This document shows positions 9,448 to 17,640 of a stretch of DNA of 55,740 nt, piece after piece. The translations under genes and the position numbers were made by a program. Position 1 is the first letter of the stretch. Every line of letters starts with the position of its first letter. A model generated the notes under the pieces. The model worked only from the letters and a program-made list of their open reading frames with translations. It made no database searches and was not told the DNA's origin. Origin of the DNA: Caldisericales bacterium (GTDB lineage: Bacteria > Caldisericota > Caldisericia > JAAYUI01). The stretch spans positions 1-55,740 of the forward strand of contig JAKIZT010000012.1 in assembly GCA_022707885.1 (NCBI GenBank), read 5' to 3'.

Positions 9448-11367
9448 TCACCTCACAAAGATCCCAGTATATTCTGAAGCTATACTTGGTTCCCCAACTT
9501 GTTTGGTCACCTTGTTTCCATTGATGGTAACGATAAAGAATTTTCCTACTTCAAAATTCATGATTTCTGCAATAGCTTTGGATGCTATTATCAAAATCTC
9601 GCTATTGCCTGTTCCGCATTCTATGGAAATAGGGTTACATTCCATATCTTCAAAATCAGTCAGGGTCTCAATTTCGCCGGTATAAAGGTTGAGTTTGAAC
9701 ACGAGGCGTTTTTGTTTTGGTGGATTGTCAGGATCAATCTCCCTTATTTCTCCAAATCCTGGTATATCTTCGCTAAAAGAAGCAAAAATTATTGCGGATG
9801 GTTGATTGTTGTCCAGGGTTGTGGAATATACGACACAACCAGTAAATCTGAATTTATCGGGTGTATGAGGGGCCAAAATATCGTTTAATTCATATGAATG
9901 CTTCCCAGACAAATCTGATACTAGATTTAAGGATAGATTTTTTAATGTCGGATCACTTTTTTGTTGTACAAATGGGCTTGTATAACACACTACTCCTGTT
10001 GCCTGGTCAGCGTAAGTCACCCATGGTGTCAACGGGTTGAACTTTTCAGTTGGTGAAAGTGTGAAATCTTTCATGGAAACAGACACTCCTCTGGCTTTTG
10101 CATAGGGGACTTCATGAAATCCTTTATAAATGATATTTGGATCTGAGGTGGATTCTGCATAGAATTTATTTTCTTTTGTCTGTTCCAGCAAGATCAATTC
10201 GTTGTCGTCCCAAAAAATAGGAAAATAGTATGGGCCAAACTCCTTGATCAGATCGCCGGGCTCTGCATGCTTATAGTATTTTGTGCAATGTGACTCCCCT
10301 ATGGTTTTTATCTTGCCCGTTTCCAGCTCATAGAGCAGGAGATGTGAAGCAAAAACATAGTCAAGTTTTCTCCCATCCTCCATGTAATCTTTTTCAAAAG
10401 ATATGCCATTGCCAGCATTAATAAGCAGCCAGTGCTTGTCTGGTGAAATGCCTTTTAAGGAACAGTCTGGGGCCCCAAGCTTTTTCTTTTTTGAGTATTT
10501 AAGAAGGCTTTCCAGATAAGGATCGGCAAGTATTGGTATTCTTACATAAAATGACACAGCGACATCCTTGCCATCAAGCCTGGCTGAATAGATTGGTTCT
10601 TCATGAAGAGTTTCGGAATTGTTTGGTCCTCTGGCACCATCTTTGATAAAGTACATCCTTTTCTGGCTTGGGTCATCCACATAGATGGTCTTATCAAACG
10701 AGAGACCCTTCTCATCCTCTGCATGCACTGTTGCAAAGCCATCTTTTGCATCATGCAAAACTGTTTCGAGCCTGAACAGTTTTTTGTCGGTGGTAGAGAA
10801 TATGATTTTATTTCTATTGGGGTCAATCATCCACACGCTCGAGATAGGTTCGGATGCCTGAAGCTCGATGGTTTGTGGCTGTCCGATCTTCATGCGGTCA
10901 TATTTTACTTCAATTTTTGGTTTTGGTACGATGGTCAGTGGGGCCACACAACTGATTGATTTTGAACTATTTTTTAGACTTGCCACAACGATAACGTCAA
11001 ATACAGTTGGTTTGACAATCAACCCATTTCTGGTCTGGTCAGGCGATTTGAATGAATCTGACCATTTGGTCCCAACAGGTGCTTTCATGGATGGTTTTAG
11101 ATCCAAACCATAAAGCCTTAGCCCGAAACTCACCTGCGCAGGCTCAAACGGGAAATCTGCAGAAACCTCAACTTCTACCCCACCATAGGCCACTGGTCTT
11201 GAGAGTTTTATCAAACCTGTTATGCGCCCTTCAAAATCCGTCTCAAATTGCTTCGTACCAGTTTGGGTATTACCGTTGGGGGTTGTATCTGTTTGTTTGG
11301 AAGCACCACATCCTGTAAATAACATACACATACTTAGAAGCACAATTATTGTTGCTCTGGTTTTCAT
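9448..11367 (-). CDS. Exported lipoprotein with Ig-like and propeller-like regions
   Basis: 639 residues. The N-terminus is a lipoprotein signal peptide with lipobox LFTGC (Cys20), followed by a Thr/Asn/Gln-rich linker. Residues ~45-200 look like Ig-type beta domains (KIEVKYDRMKIGQPQTIEL). From ~230 onward there are recurrent beta units of the kind found in TolB/WD-like propellers, for example HWLLINAGNG and LLLYELETGKI. GGGG lies eight bases before the ATG. It starts 16 bp after the M15-like gene and is followed at once by the anchored protein, so all four form one operon. No enzyme motif is visible; a ligand- or partner-binding role on the membrane surface is inference. Confidence 0.72.
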   Translation of the reverse strand: MKTRATIIVLLSMCMLFTGCGASKQTDTTPNGNTQTGTKQFETDFEGRITGLIKLSRPVAYGGVEVEVSADFPFEPAQVSFGLRLYGLDLKPSMKAPVGTKWSDSFKSPDQTRNGLIVKPTVFDVIVVASLKNSSKSISCVAPLTIVPKPKIEVKYDRMKIGQPQTIELQASEPISSVWMIDPNRNKIIFSTTDKKLFRLETVLHDAKDGFATVHAEDEKGLSFDKTIYVDDPSQKRMYFIKDGARGPNNSETLHEEPIYSARLDGKDVAVSFYVRIPILADPYLESLLKYSKKKKLGAPDCSLKGISPDKHWLLINAGNGISFEKDYMEDGRKLDYVFASHLLLYELETGKIKTIGESHCTKYYKHAEPGDLIKEFGPYYFPIFWDDNELILLEQTKENKFYAESTSDPNIIYKGFHEVPYAKARGVSVSMKDFTLSPTEKFNPLTPWVTYADQATGVVCYTSPFVQQKSDPTLKNLSLNLVSDLSGKHSYELNDILAPHTPDKFRFTGCVVYSTTLDNNQPSAIIFASFSEDIPGFGEIREIDPDNPPKQKRLVFKLNLYTGEIETLTDFEDMECNPISIECGTGNSEILIIASKAIAEIMNFEVGKFFIVTINGNKVTKQVGEPSIASEYTGIFVR

Positions 11368-11383
11368 TTCAATCCCCTTTCTT

Positions 11384-14227
11384 TTACGGACACGGGAAAC
11401 AGGAAGGCGGGTATTCGCTTACATGGTGCTGTGGGAAAACAAAACCATCTCCCCACCCACATCGGGCAGGCGGCCAACAGTTAAGATGCGCCCAACAATC
11501 TTGTTCATCATTCATTTTCTCTAACTGAACAAGCCCTCCGATTTTTGATTGTTTGGCTCTACTTTCGATAGATGTGACTGTTCCAACAGGATTTGTGCAT
11601 TTTGCATTTGTCTCTAATTCATAGAATCCATGCGGTACTGGTCTAAATCTATCCATGCAAGAAGTTGAGGGTGTATAGCAATTATCTTGAATGTATACTT
11701 GCTCATAACCCAAGCTGGGACCTCTGCTTATCACATATGAGTTATTATATATTCTCTTATTCTGCTCTGGTCCTACCCCCCACATTAAACCGTTATTTCT
11801 TTTATCGCTAGGGTCACTATAGCAGAATCCAGGATCTCCTGGGGAAGTAACGCATCCTTTGGGGCAATCGAGCAATATAGAACATCCAGCTTCATAATCA
11901 CCCGCATCAAAAGCCCTTCCATACATATGAATAGAATAAGGATCTACGCCTACACCTCCATTGCATATTGGACAGCGAAAATTGTAATCCCCATTTGTTA
12001 CTTTTGTGCCTGATACCTTGGAATATTTTTCTATTAGAGCTGGCAAACCACCATATGGTTCACAAGTCATGAACAACCTGGGTGGTTGCTGTGACTTGCC
12101 AATATGAGAAGAGTAATAATAATAGCCATTACACCCCCAGTGCCGCAAATCATAATAACTACAGGAAGGGGTTATTTTAATTTGGTTGGCTTTTGACAAA
12201 ACAGTTTTATTTGTTCCTGAATTCTCACCAATTAAATAACTATCATCGATAATCAAGTACTTATCATAAACACTAAATGGCCATGGGTAATTAACCCCAG
12301 GGTCAACTAAGCCTGGGGTAGCAACATCTATTTCGTCTTTATTCGTCCCTTTGTAAACAAAATTATCAGGATCAGGAACCTCTTCTGTGTTTATGTGCGA
12401 AGATGGACAATATGAGAAGTATTTTTCATACATTGTTCTTGCCCTTATGTCCCAGATTAGCAATCCAACTTTTCTTGTTTTGGAAAGATTCACATCGACC
12501 ATATTACCTGCAATACCTCTAACGTCCTCTCCTTTAATATTCTTTTCCATTACATAATAAGACATTGTTGACCCCAATATAAGAGCCAAATCTTTGGCTG
12601 GTATGTAAAAATGTCCAAATTTGGAAAAACATTTGCCACTTAATTTTTTAACAAACACACTGCATGTTTGATTGTTCATTTGTGGATAAATATCTGATTG
12701 GTCTTCGCTTTCAATGGTATAAGTTGGCACCCTAACAACAGCATACTCTCTTCCCTCCCAAAAAGTTGCTCTTATACCATTTCTTCTAATACAATATTGC
12801 ATTAATTTTTCACTGCTCATATTTTGACACACATCACCAGTAATAGACGATAAAGGACTATTGATTCCTGAAACACATCCGCATGCTTCACCGCAAACAT
12901 AAGAGGACATGAGTAAAGACTCGAAAGTTTGTGGTGTTGTATAAATAATACCTGCTTCCGCAAAGTCGTATGTGCCACCATCAAGTGCCATAGATGGATT
13001 AGTAGTGGAAAAACTTGTAATTGTCGAAGTATTTTTCTCGAGTTCTGGACCGTAATATAACACACCACATTCCTCGTTCTCTGAAGGCAAAACATTATCA
13101 ACAATTGCGCCACTCGAGTCTTTCTTCTTCAGGGGAGGATAGTAATATCTTGATGGATAATGGATGCAATTTTTTAAGTTGATTCCATCATCACCCCCAG
13201 CGCTTATGCTATCGTTACGCATATATGACCTCGGCCTGGAAACTCTTACTCTGGCAGATCTAGTTTCAAAAGATGTTGATAGAGTGTGGATGGTAGGTCC
13301 ACAATTAGTCCAGGCACTGCAAATTATCTTTTCCCTGAAAAGCGAATTTACAGAACCTTTTACTTGCCAAGTATAGCAATATTTGGCTCTAATGTAGTAA
13401 TTGGAAGGTTCTTGCACGTCACCGGAAATGAGGGCATGCTCTGAGTTTTTAATAACGTTGTACAATGTGAAAATCTTGTTTGAGGAGACCTGACGGTAAA
13501 CCAGCCCTTTTTTGTTGATATTTTCAAGGCCACAATTAGGAGCTTGGGTATCATTTGGAATGGCTTCATCCATTTCGTCGCTATCCCAGATCTCTAGAAT
13601 TATCCTTAGTTTGCCACTATTTTTGATGACATTCGGCACAAGCCCTGACATCCAATTGACATAATGGTACCAAATTGTTGCTTCGTCAATCTCGCCAGTA
13701 GCCAAATCATTTTCATAATCAATGAAATTTTTTAGATAGTTGTAAAAACTCTCCATACCAGAGCAACCCGAATTAACAAATCGCGCATCTAGGCAAATGT
13801 AAGGAAAATCTGTCACAACTCTACAAACCATCTCAGTATTGAAGGCCGTGGACATTTCTGGAATACCAGAATCGCAGATATCATGCCATTCAATTTCGTC
13901 TACACCTGCTATTTTTTGCCCTATTTCTATCCTGATTGGCGGTACTGTTGGGAAACCCAAATATTGATTGGAGCCAACCGGATACTCCTCTGTTTGGCCA
14001 CATATGTAGTCAACAGGATTTGGGCATTCAGTAATCAGTTTGGTCTCACTCTTTGTTCGAGCGGGTTTTTGAATAGGAATTTGCTGGTCAAATTCGTGCT
14101 CTTCAAAAGGACACATTAAATCATATATATCTGTTGAAGCATAAGTATTCTTTATTGGCAGATATGCGCTAGATAGCGAGCTTAAGAGTATCAGTAGAGA
14201 ACATATAATCCTTAGGTTATCTTTCAC
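11384..14227 (-). CDS. Cys-rich exported protein with M15-like (VanY/DD-peptidase) motif
   Basis: 947 residues, GTG start at 14227 with AGGAAGG upstream; the nearby upstream ATG is out of frame. A signal peptide spans about residues 1-31. The protein has dozens of Cys residues. Near residue 765 it carries SIHMYGRAFD, matching the SxHxxGxAxD zinc-ligand signature of M15 peptidases (D-Ala-D-Ala carboxypeptidases, phage endolysins), preceded by a long helix-like segment (LPALIEKYSKV) as in that fold. A later VPHGFYEL near 910 could supply the third ligand. Around residues 560-580, YIPAKDLALILGSTM resembles a degenerate stalk (Cu-amine-oxidase N-terminal) domain. Peptidoglycan cleavage is a reasonable guess, but the large Cys-rich N-terminal part is unrecognised. 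It is the first gene of the operon and follows a TTGACA promoter. Confidence 0.68.
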   Translation of the reverse strand: MKDNLRIICSLLILLSSLSSAYLPIKNTYASTDIYDLMCPFEEHEFDQQIPIQKPARTKSETKLITECPNPVDYICGQTEEYPVGSNQYLGFPTVPPIRIEIGQKIAGVDEIEWHDICDSGIPEMSTAFNTEMVCRVVTDFPYICLDARFVNSGCSGMESFYNYLKNFIDYENDLATGEIDEATIWYHYVNWMSGLVPNVIKNSGKLRIILEIWDSDEMDEAIPNDTQAPNCGLENINKKGLVYRQVSSNKIFTLYNVIKNSEHALISGDVQEPSNYYIRAKYCYTWQVKGSVNSLFREKIICSAWTNCGPTIHTLSTSFETRSARVRVSRPRSYMRNDSISAGGDDGINLKNCIHYPSRYYYPPLKKKDSSGAIVDNVLPSENEECGVLYYGPELEKNTSTITSFSTTNPSMALDGGTYDFAEAGIIYTTPQTFESLLMSSYVCGEACGCVSGINSPLSSITGDVCQNMSSEKLMQYCIRRNGIRATFWEGREYAVVRVPTYTIESEDQSDIYPQMNNQTCSVFVKKLSGKCFSKFGHFYIPAKDLALILGSTMSYYVMEKNIKGEDVRGIAGNMVDVNLSKTRKVGLLIWDIRARTMYEKYFSYCPSSHINTEEVPDPDNFVYKGTNKDEIDVATPGLVDPGVNYPWPFSVYDKYLIIDDSYLIGENSGTNKTVLSKANQIKITPSCSYYDLRHWGCNGYYYYSSHIGKSQQPPRLFMTCEPYGGLPALIEKYSKVSGTKVTNGDYNFRCPICNGGVGVDPYSIHMYGRAFDAGDYEAGCSILLDCPKGCVTSPGDPGFCYSDPSDKRNNGLMWGVGPEQNKRIYNNSYVISRGPSLGYEQVYIQDNCYTPSTSCMDRFRPVPHGFYELETNAKCTNPVGTVTSIESRAKQSKIGGLVQLEKMNDEQDCWAHLNCWPPARCGWGDGFVFPQHHVSEYPPSCFPCP

Positions 14228-14257
14228 CTTGCCTTCCTCATTTATATCCCTAAAGAT

Positions 14258-14285
14258 ATTGTGTAAAATTTCCTCAAATTGTCAA
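14258..14285 (-). promoter_or_regulatory. Promoter of the four-gene surface operon
   Basis: On the minus strand a perfect TTGACA (14285-14280) is followed after 16 bp by CACAAT (14263-14258), placing transcription start near 14251 and an SD-bearing leader of about 24 bases before the GTG at 14227. The same CACAAT -10 recurs in the promoter at 25441. The -10 matches consensus at only four of six positions. Confidence 0.45.
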
Positions 14286-14495
14286 TAGTATGAAAATATG
14301 TGTAAAATATTACCTTAGTTGTATTGGAGTGTAGTATGTTTATTAATAAAAACAAATAATAAGTATAAATAGCAATAAGATATAATGAATCTTTTTATTG
14401 ATTTGCCAAACAAATTTTGGTATGTGCGGAATTTTTTACAAATGGCTTATTTTAAGACCTCTCTCGCCTTTCGTTGTAGATATGTTTATTGACAG
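14286..14495 (+). other. AT-rich intergenic stretch, no gene seen
   Basis: Together with the repeat that follows, this makes more than 360 bases without an intact gene. It is very AT-rich, has stops in all frames, and shows no tRNA, strong hairpin or repeat beyond simple A/T runs. Confidence 0.6.
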
Positions 14496-14744
14496 AAATT
14501 GAGATAGATGACTAAAATCACTTGAAAACCTTTACAAAATTGTGTTTTTGTCCCTAGAAGTGATAAATGTTGTAAAATATCCCCTCTGTGTATACAATAT
14601 TTGTCAATGGCAATAAATATGTTTTATGAAGACTAAAAATTGAGGGATGCAAAATGAAAAAACAGGAAATAAAAGAGAAAAAAAGTTTTAAAAAGACAAT
14701 GACATCAAAAGCCATTGAGGCAAATAGAAAAAATGCCAGAAAAT
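14496..14744 (+). repeat. Direct repeat copy B of the ~250-bp element
   Basis: This is the same-orientation partner of 2557-2806. It begins at the shared AAATTGAGAT and covers the non-coding leader, promoter and first codons of the STGPKT-type gene. Here the gene continues past the repeat end, so copy B is the fuller version. Confidence 0.85.
14601..14630 (+). promoter_or_regulatory. Sigma70-like promoter in repeat copy B
   Basis: TTGTCA at 14601-14606 and TATGAA at 14625-14630 with an 18-bp spacer precede the STGPKT-type gene by 23 bp. The arrangement is the same in copy A. Confidence 0.4.
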
Positions 14745-15089
14745 CCACAGGGCCAAAAACACAAAGGAGCAAATTTCTGCCCCCATCAAATCTGAAGCAT
14801 GGCATTTTGGCCTCAGTTCCGGTTTTGCCAATACTTGAGAGCCAGAAAGCATATGATGAATTAGTCACAGAATTGAAAAAAGATCTTTGCCCCCCGCGGT
14901 GTTCTTGAGGAAGAGCTTGTCATCAAAATTGCAAATATTATCTGGAAAACCAGGAGACTTGTTAATTATGAGAACGTATGCCTGTTAAAAAAATATGCTG
15001 ATGCATGTGTTGAAAACAAATTTGGATGGGTGCCATGGAACAGGCGCACTTCCGTTGTTGATATATCAGGAAAACTTATTGTACCATAG
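14654..15089 (+). pseudogene. STGPKT/NLKHG-family gene, frameshifted in a run of six C
   Basis: The frame from ATG 14654 encodes a Lys-rich start, then ANRKNARKSTGPKT and NLKHGILAS, the hallmark motifs of a family present in many copies in some bacterial genomes (function not established). It runs out at a TGA at 14909-14911. The +1 frame resumes at the C run 14890-14895 and reads on as PRGVLEEELVIKIANIIWK to a TAG at 15087, a sensible continuation. Five C instead of six would restore one frame of about 144 codons. So this is a one-base insertion, a sequencing error, or, less likely, programmed slippage. A GAGGG lies just before the start. Confidence 0.72.
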
Positions 15090-15106
15090 ATACAAGGTGA
15101 ACAGTG

Positions 15107-16381
15107 ATGTCGGAAACATTTAAGCCAATACTTAAACCAATACTGCTGGTAATAGGAGTTGCCGTGATAATGGCATTATTGAGCCAGTCCATAGGATGCA
15201 TGAGGATAAGAAGACTGATATTCCCAGAGTCATATACACTACTCAACGTTGGTGCAGGAATGGGCATCAGCCATTGCGAAGCATACTGTTTTGGTGGATC
15301 AACCATCTTTGACTTCGAAGGTCCAGAAGAAGAAGTGGAATACAAAGATGGAATTCTGCCGATATTTCCTAAACTGAAAATAATATCCAAGATCGATCTC
15401 CCTGGCAAAATTATCTCATGCAATTCATGTCCGAGAAAATATGATTTGGTAAGCAGTGATTTGATTGTCATATATCAGGATGGGGGAAAGTATTATTATG
15501 CACATCTTGAAGAGAGTCGTGATTATGATTCTAAAGGGGGACACAAAACAACCTTTAAATTGTTGGAAACATCAGAGATAAAGGGTAAACAAATAATTGG
15601 CATAAACTATAAGCATTGCTACTTCTACATTCAATCCGATGATCTGAGGCGAATTTTCCTTTACAATATCAATGGTGAATTTATCAAGGAATATGATCTT
15701 CAGAAGCCATCAATAACCACCATTATTGATTACGATGACCAGGAAAGACCGATCTTTCTCACTTTTGACGGTCAGAGACTGTTTACTTTCAAGGATGGTG
15801 AAACAACCGATATAATGACCCTTGATACAGACAATGGTATCTCCAATGCTTTCTTTTTTGAGCAAACAGATGCTATACCTTTCCGGCCACCTGAATATGA
15901 TCTACCCCCTGAAAAAAGGAGCTTTGATCTGGTATTCTATGACGGTCAGTATCTGCATGCCTTGAGTCTGACCAACAAAAAGACTGCCTTCAAAATAAAG
16001 ATAGATGGCTTAAAGCCAGGTATAATAACTATAAATTATATTTTTGCCCCCTACAAGGAAGGCATTTGTCTCATTGACAGGGACACACATAAGGTTGAAA
16101 ACCTCCTAAAGTCACATGATGGATACCGTTTGCTTGATTATGGTTGGTCAACAAATGATAACCTTTCCTACGCATTTTTTGGTTCCTATTCAAAAGGCAA
16201 ATCAACCATAAAGGGTTGGAGACTTGGTGAGGAGAAAGGCCAAATAAATACCATCAGCATTCCTCCCGTCAATGACAAGATAAACGACATGACAATCAAT
16301 GAATACCTGATATTCTTTGGTGACAAGGGAGTTTATTACTTGACTGAAACATACATGGGCTGGCGAGATATTTATTGGTGA
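15107..16381 (+). CDS. Membrane-anchored propeller-like hypothetical protein
   Basis: 424 residues from ATG 15107, with AGGTG seven bases upstream; an in-frame GTG at 15104 is less well placed. A single hydrophobic helix (about residues 9-28) ends near SIGC, so it may be an anchor or a poor lipobox. The remainder consists of recurring short beta units with aromatic ends (RPIFLTFDGQRLF, LVFYDGQYLHALSL), typical of beta-propellers. No catalytic motif or named family is recognised. It starts 17 bp after the broken STGPKT gene and could be read from that element's promoter. The protein at 51022 has a similar build, but I could not show homology. Confidence 0.65.
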   Translation: MSETFKPILKPILLVIGVAVIMALLSQSIGCMRIRRLIFPESYTLLNVGAGMGISHCEAYCFGGSTIFDFEGPEEEVEYKDGILPIFPKLKIISKIDLPGKIISCNSCPRKYDLVSSDLIVIYQDGGKYYYAHLEESRDYDSKGGHKTTFKLLETSEIKGKQIIGINYKHCYFYIQSDDLRRIFLYNINGEFIKEYDLQKPSITTIIDYDDQERPIFLTFDGQRLFTFKDGETTDIMTLDTDNGISNAFFFEQTDAIPFRPPEYDLPPEKRSFDLVFYDGQYLHALSLTNKKTAFKIKIDGLKPGIITINYIFAPYKEGICLIDRDTHKVENLLKSHDGYRLLDYGWSTNDNLSYAFFGSYSKGKSTIKGWRLGEEKGQINTISIPPVNDKINDMTINEYLIFFGDKGVYYLTETYMGWRDIYW

Positions 16382-16564
16382 TTTGAGATTTTTAAAAGCC
16401 TAAAAATCAGAACAAACATACATGGGTTTGTGTCTAAATAGTGTGGGCAATTTTCAAAAGTGGAATGAATAAAAATTTCAAATTTAAAGCCACTTTTTGA
16501 ACCAGAAAAAACTAGATCAGCAATATAACTGTTTGATATTAAAGTGTTGATGGGAATTGTTTAA

Positions 16565-16587
16565 AGAGGGGTGAACCTCACCCCTCT
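16565..16587 (-). terminator. Hairpin at the end of the 114-residue gene
   Basis: A perfect 10-bp inverted repeat (AGAGGGGTGA / TCACCCCTCT) with a 3-base loop overlaps the stop codon of the minus-strand gene. On that strand it is followed by TTAAACAATT, a weak T tract, so termination is likely but may be partial. Confidence 0.55.
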
Positions 16588-16922
16588 AGATCAGCCCCAA
16601 TATGTCTGATGGCCGAAACCTTTGCGCAAAGCACCTTCTTCGTGCCTGACCCATCCACAACAAGGCAGTTGTACCAGACGCTTGGATGGATTGCTATGTT
16701 CTCGCTGATGTCGAATGTGAAGTAGTTGTCCCTGGTGCCTGTCATTTCCAGCCCGAGACCGTTTTTCAGCGCAATCGAGAGTATGCTTGCATCCAGATGC
16801 ACATTCTTGCTTCTCGGGCCGCCAGGGTAATCCATCTCCGCCTCGATGTGGTGGTGTTCTTCTCCGCCTTCCCAGTGCCATTCGACACGGAAAGAGCATC
16901 CGCTAAACAGATAGTTGCCCAT
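16578..16922 (-). CDS. Small hypothetical protein, 114 residues
   Basis: The start at 16922 is well supported by AAGGAGG seven bases upstream and a promoter-like pair before it. The protein has no signal peptide or membrane segment. It carries a His/Glu-rich stretch (EGGEEHHHIEAEMDY, residues ~19-33) that could bind metal, followed by beta-type sequence. It lies 85 bp downstream of the V-ATPase D gene on the same strand and ends in its own hairpin. I do not recognise a family; the compact size and soluble beta pattern are all that can be said. Confidence 0.65.
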   Translation of the reverse strand: MGNYLFSGCSFRVEWHWEGGEEHHHIEAEMDYPGGPRSKNVHLDASILSIALKNGLGLEMTGTRDNYFTFDISENIAIHPSVWYNCLVVDGSGTKKVLCAKVSAIRHIGADLEG

Positions 16923-16954
16923 GTGGCAGCCTCCTTTTTATAAAATTGGGGAAG

Positions 16955-16983
16955 TTTCTACCACCAGTGTTGGGGCATATCAA
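16955..16983 (-). promoter_or_regulatory. Promoter for the 114-residue gene
   Basis: On the minus strand TTGATA (16983-16978) and TAGAAA (16960-16955) are 17 bp apart, about 30 bp ahead of the strong SD. This would let the small gene be expressed apart from the V-ATPase operon. Confidence 0.4.
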
Positions 16984-17007
16984 TTAAATTGTATGACGCG
17001 GGATTTT

Positions 17008-17637
17008 CTAGCCCAGTCTCTCGTCCTTTTTCGCAAGGATGTCCTTGACCCTCAGTAGCCTGGATTTTGATGCCCTTTCGACCTCGTCCAGTTTTGATTG
17101 CACCTGCCTGACCTCATCTTGCAGGGTTGGCACAAGAACATTCTCCAGTGCGTTCACCCTTCTGCGCACCGTCTGTATCTCCAGTGCAAGTTCCCTCAGT
17201 GCCGACTGGAGCTGTGCCACCTCAACGAGGTTTGGAAGGAGCTTCGAGTATGAGTCGAGCGCAAGGAGTGCCTGCGTTGTTGCCGACTGTGGGGGTATTG
17301 CAGTGTCCGGCTCGTATTCCTCTATCTCCAGTTTTGGCAGGAGGAGGGAGACAACCCTGAACTCTGATTTCTTCAGTGTGAGTTTGCCATACCTTGAGAG
17401 CCCGATCTGGGCAAGCTCCGGGTTGGCAGAGGCCGAAAGCGCATACCTTGCCTGCGCGAGGAGGAGTTCGGAGAACAGGCCCTTCTTTTTCCCAAGGTAG
17501 GAATTGGCCATGTGCATGAACTGGGCAAGCAGGGCCTCCAGCTTGTCCTTGAGCATCTTCAGGCCCTTCTGGGCCTGCACAAGCTGGCGTTTCCTCTTGA
17601 AAAGCTCCATTCTGTTGGCAGGAATGTTTTGCGCCAT
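17008..17637 (-). CDS. ntpD: V-type ATP synthase/ATPase subunit D (central stalk)
   Basis: 209 residues. Subunit D is the coiled-coil rotor shaft that links the A3B3 head to the membrane rotor. The sequence shows two long helical regions, residues ~1-70 (NRMELFKRKRQLVQAQKGLKMLKDKLEAL) and ~135-205 (RRRVNALENVLVPTL then KLDEVERASKSRLLRVKDI), typical of the family. The length matches the usual 205-215. AAGG lies about nine bases before the ATG, which follows the subunit B stop by only a few bases. It is the last gene of the operon. Confidence 0.95.
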   Translation of the reverse strand: MAQNIPANRMELFKRKRQLVQAQKGLKMLKDKLEALLAQFMHMANSYLGKKKGLFSELLLAQARYALSASANPELAQIGLSRYGKLTLKKSEFRVVSLLLPKLEIEEYEPDTAIPPQSATTQALLALDSYSKLLPNLVEVAQLQSALRELALEIQTVRRRVNALENVLVPTLQDEVRQVQSKLDEVERASKSRLLRVKDILAKKDERLG

Positions 17638-17640
17638 TTT

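Noticed and set aside
2557..14744. Composite transposon
   Set aside because: The repeats are direct, carry no transposase and show no terminal inverted repeats or target duplication that I can see.
14890..14895. Programmed +1 frameshift
   Set aside because: There is no evident stimulatory structure or SD-like element, and a decayed second copy nearby makes loss of function simpler.
16591..16899. 102-residue frame inside the 114-residue gene
   Set aside because: It is in another frame of a gene with a perfect SD and promoter; its His/Arg-rich translation is an artefact.
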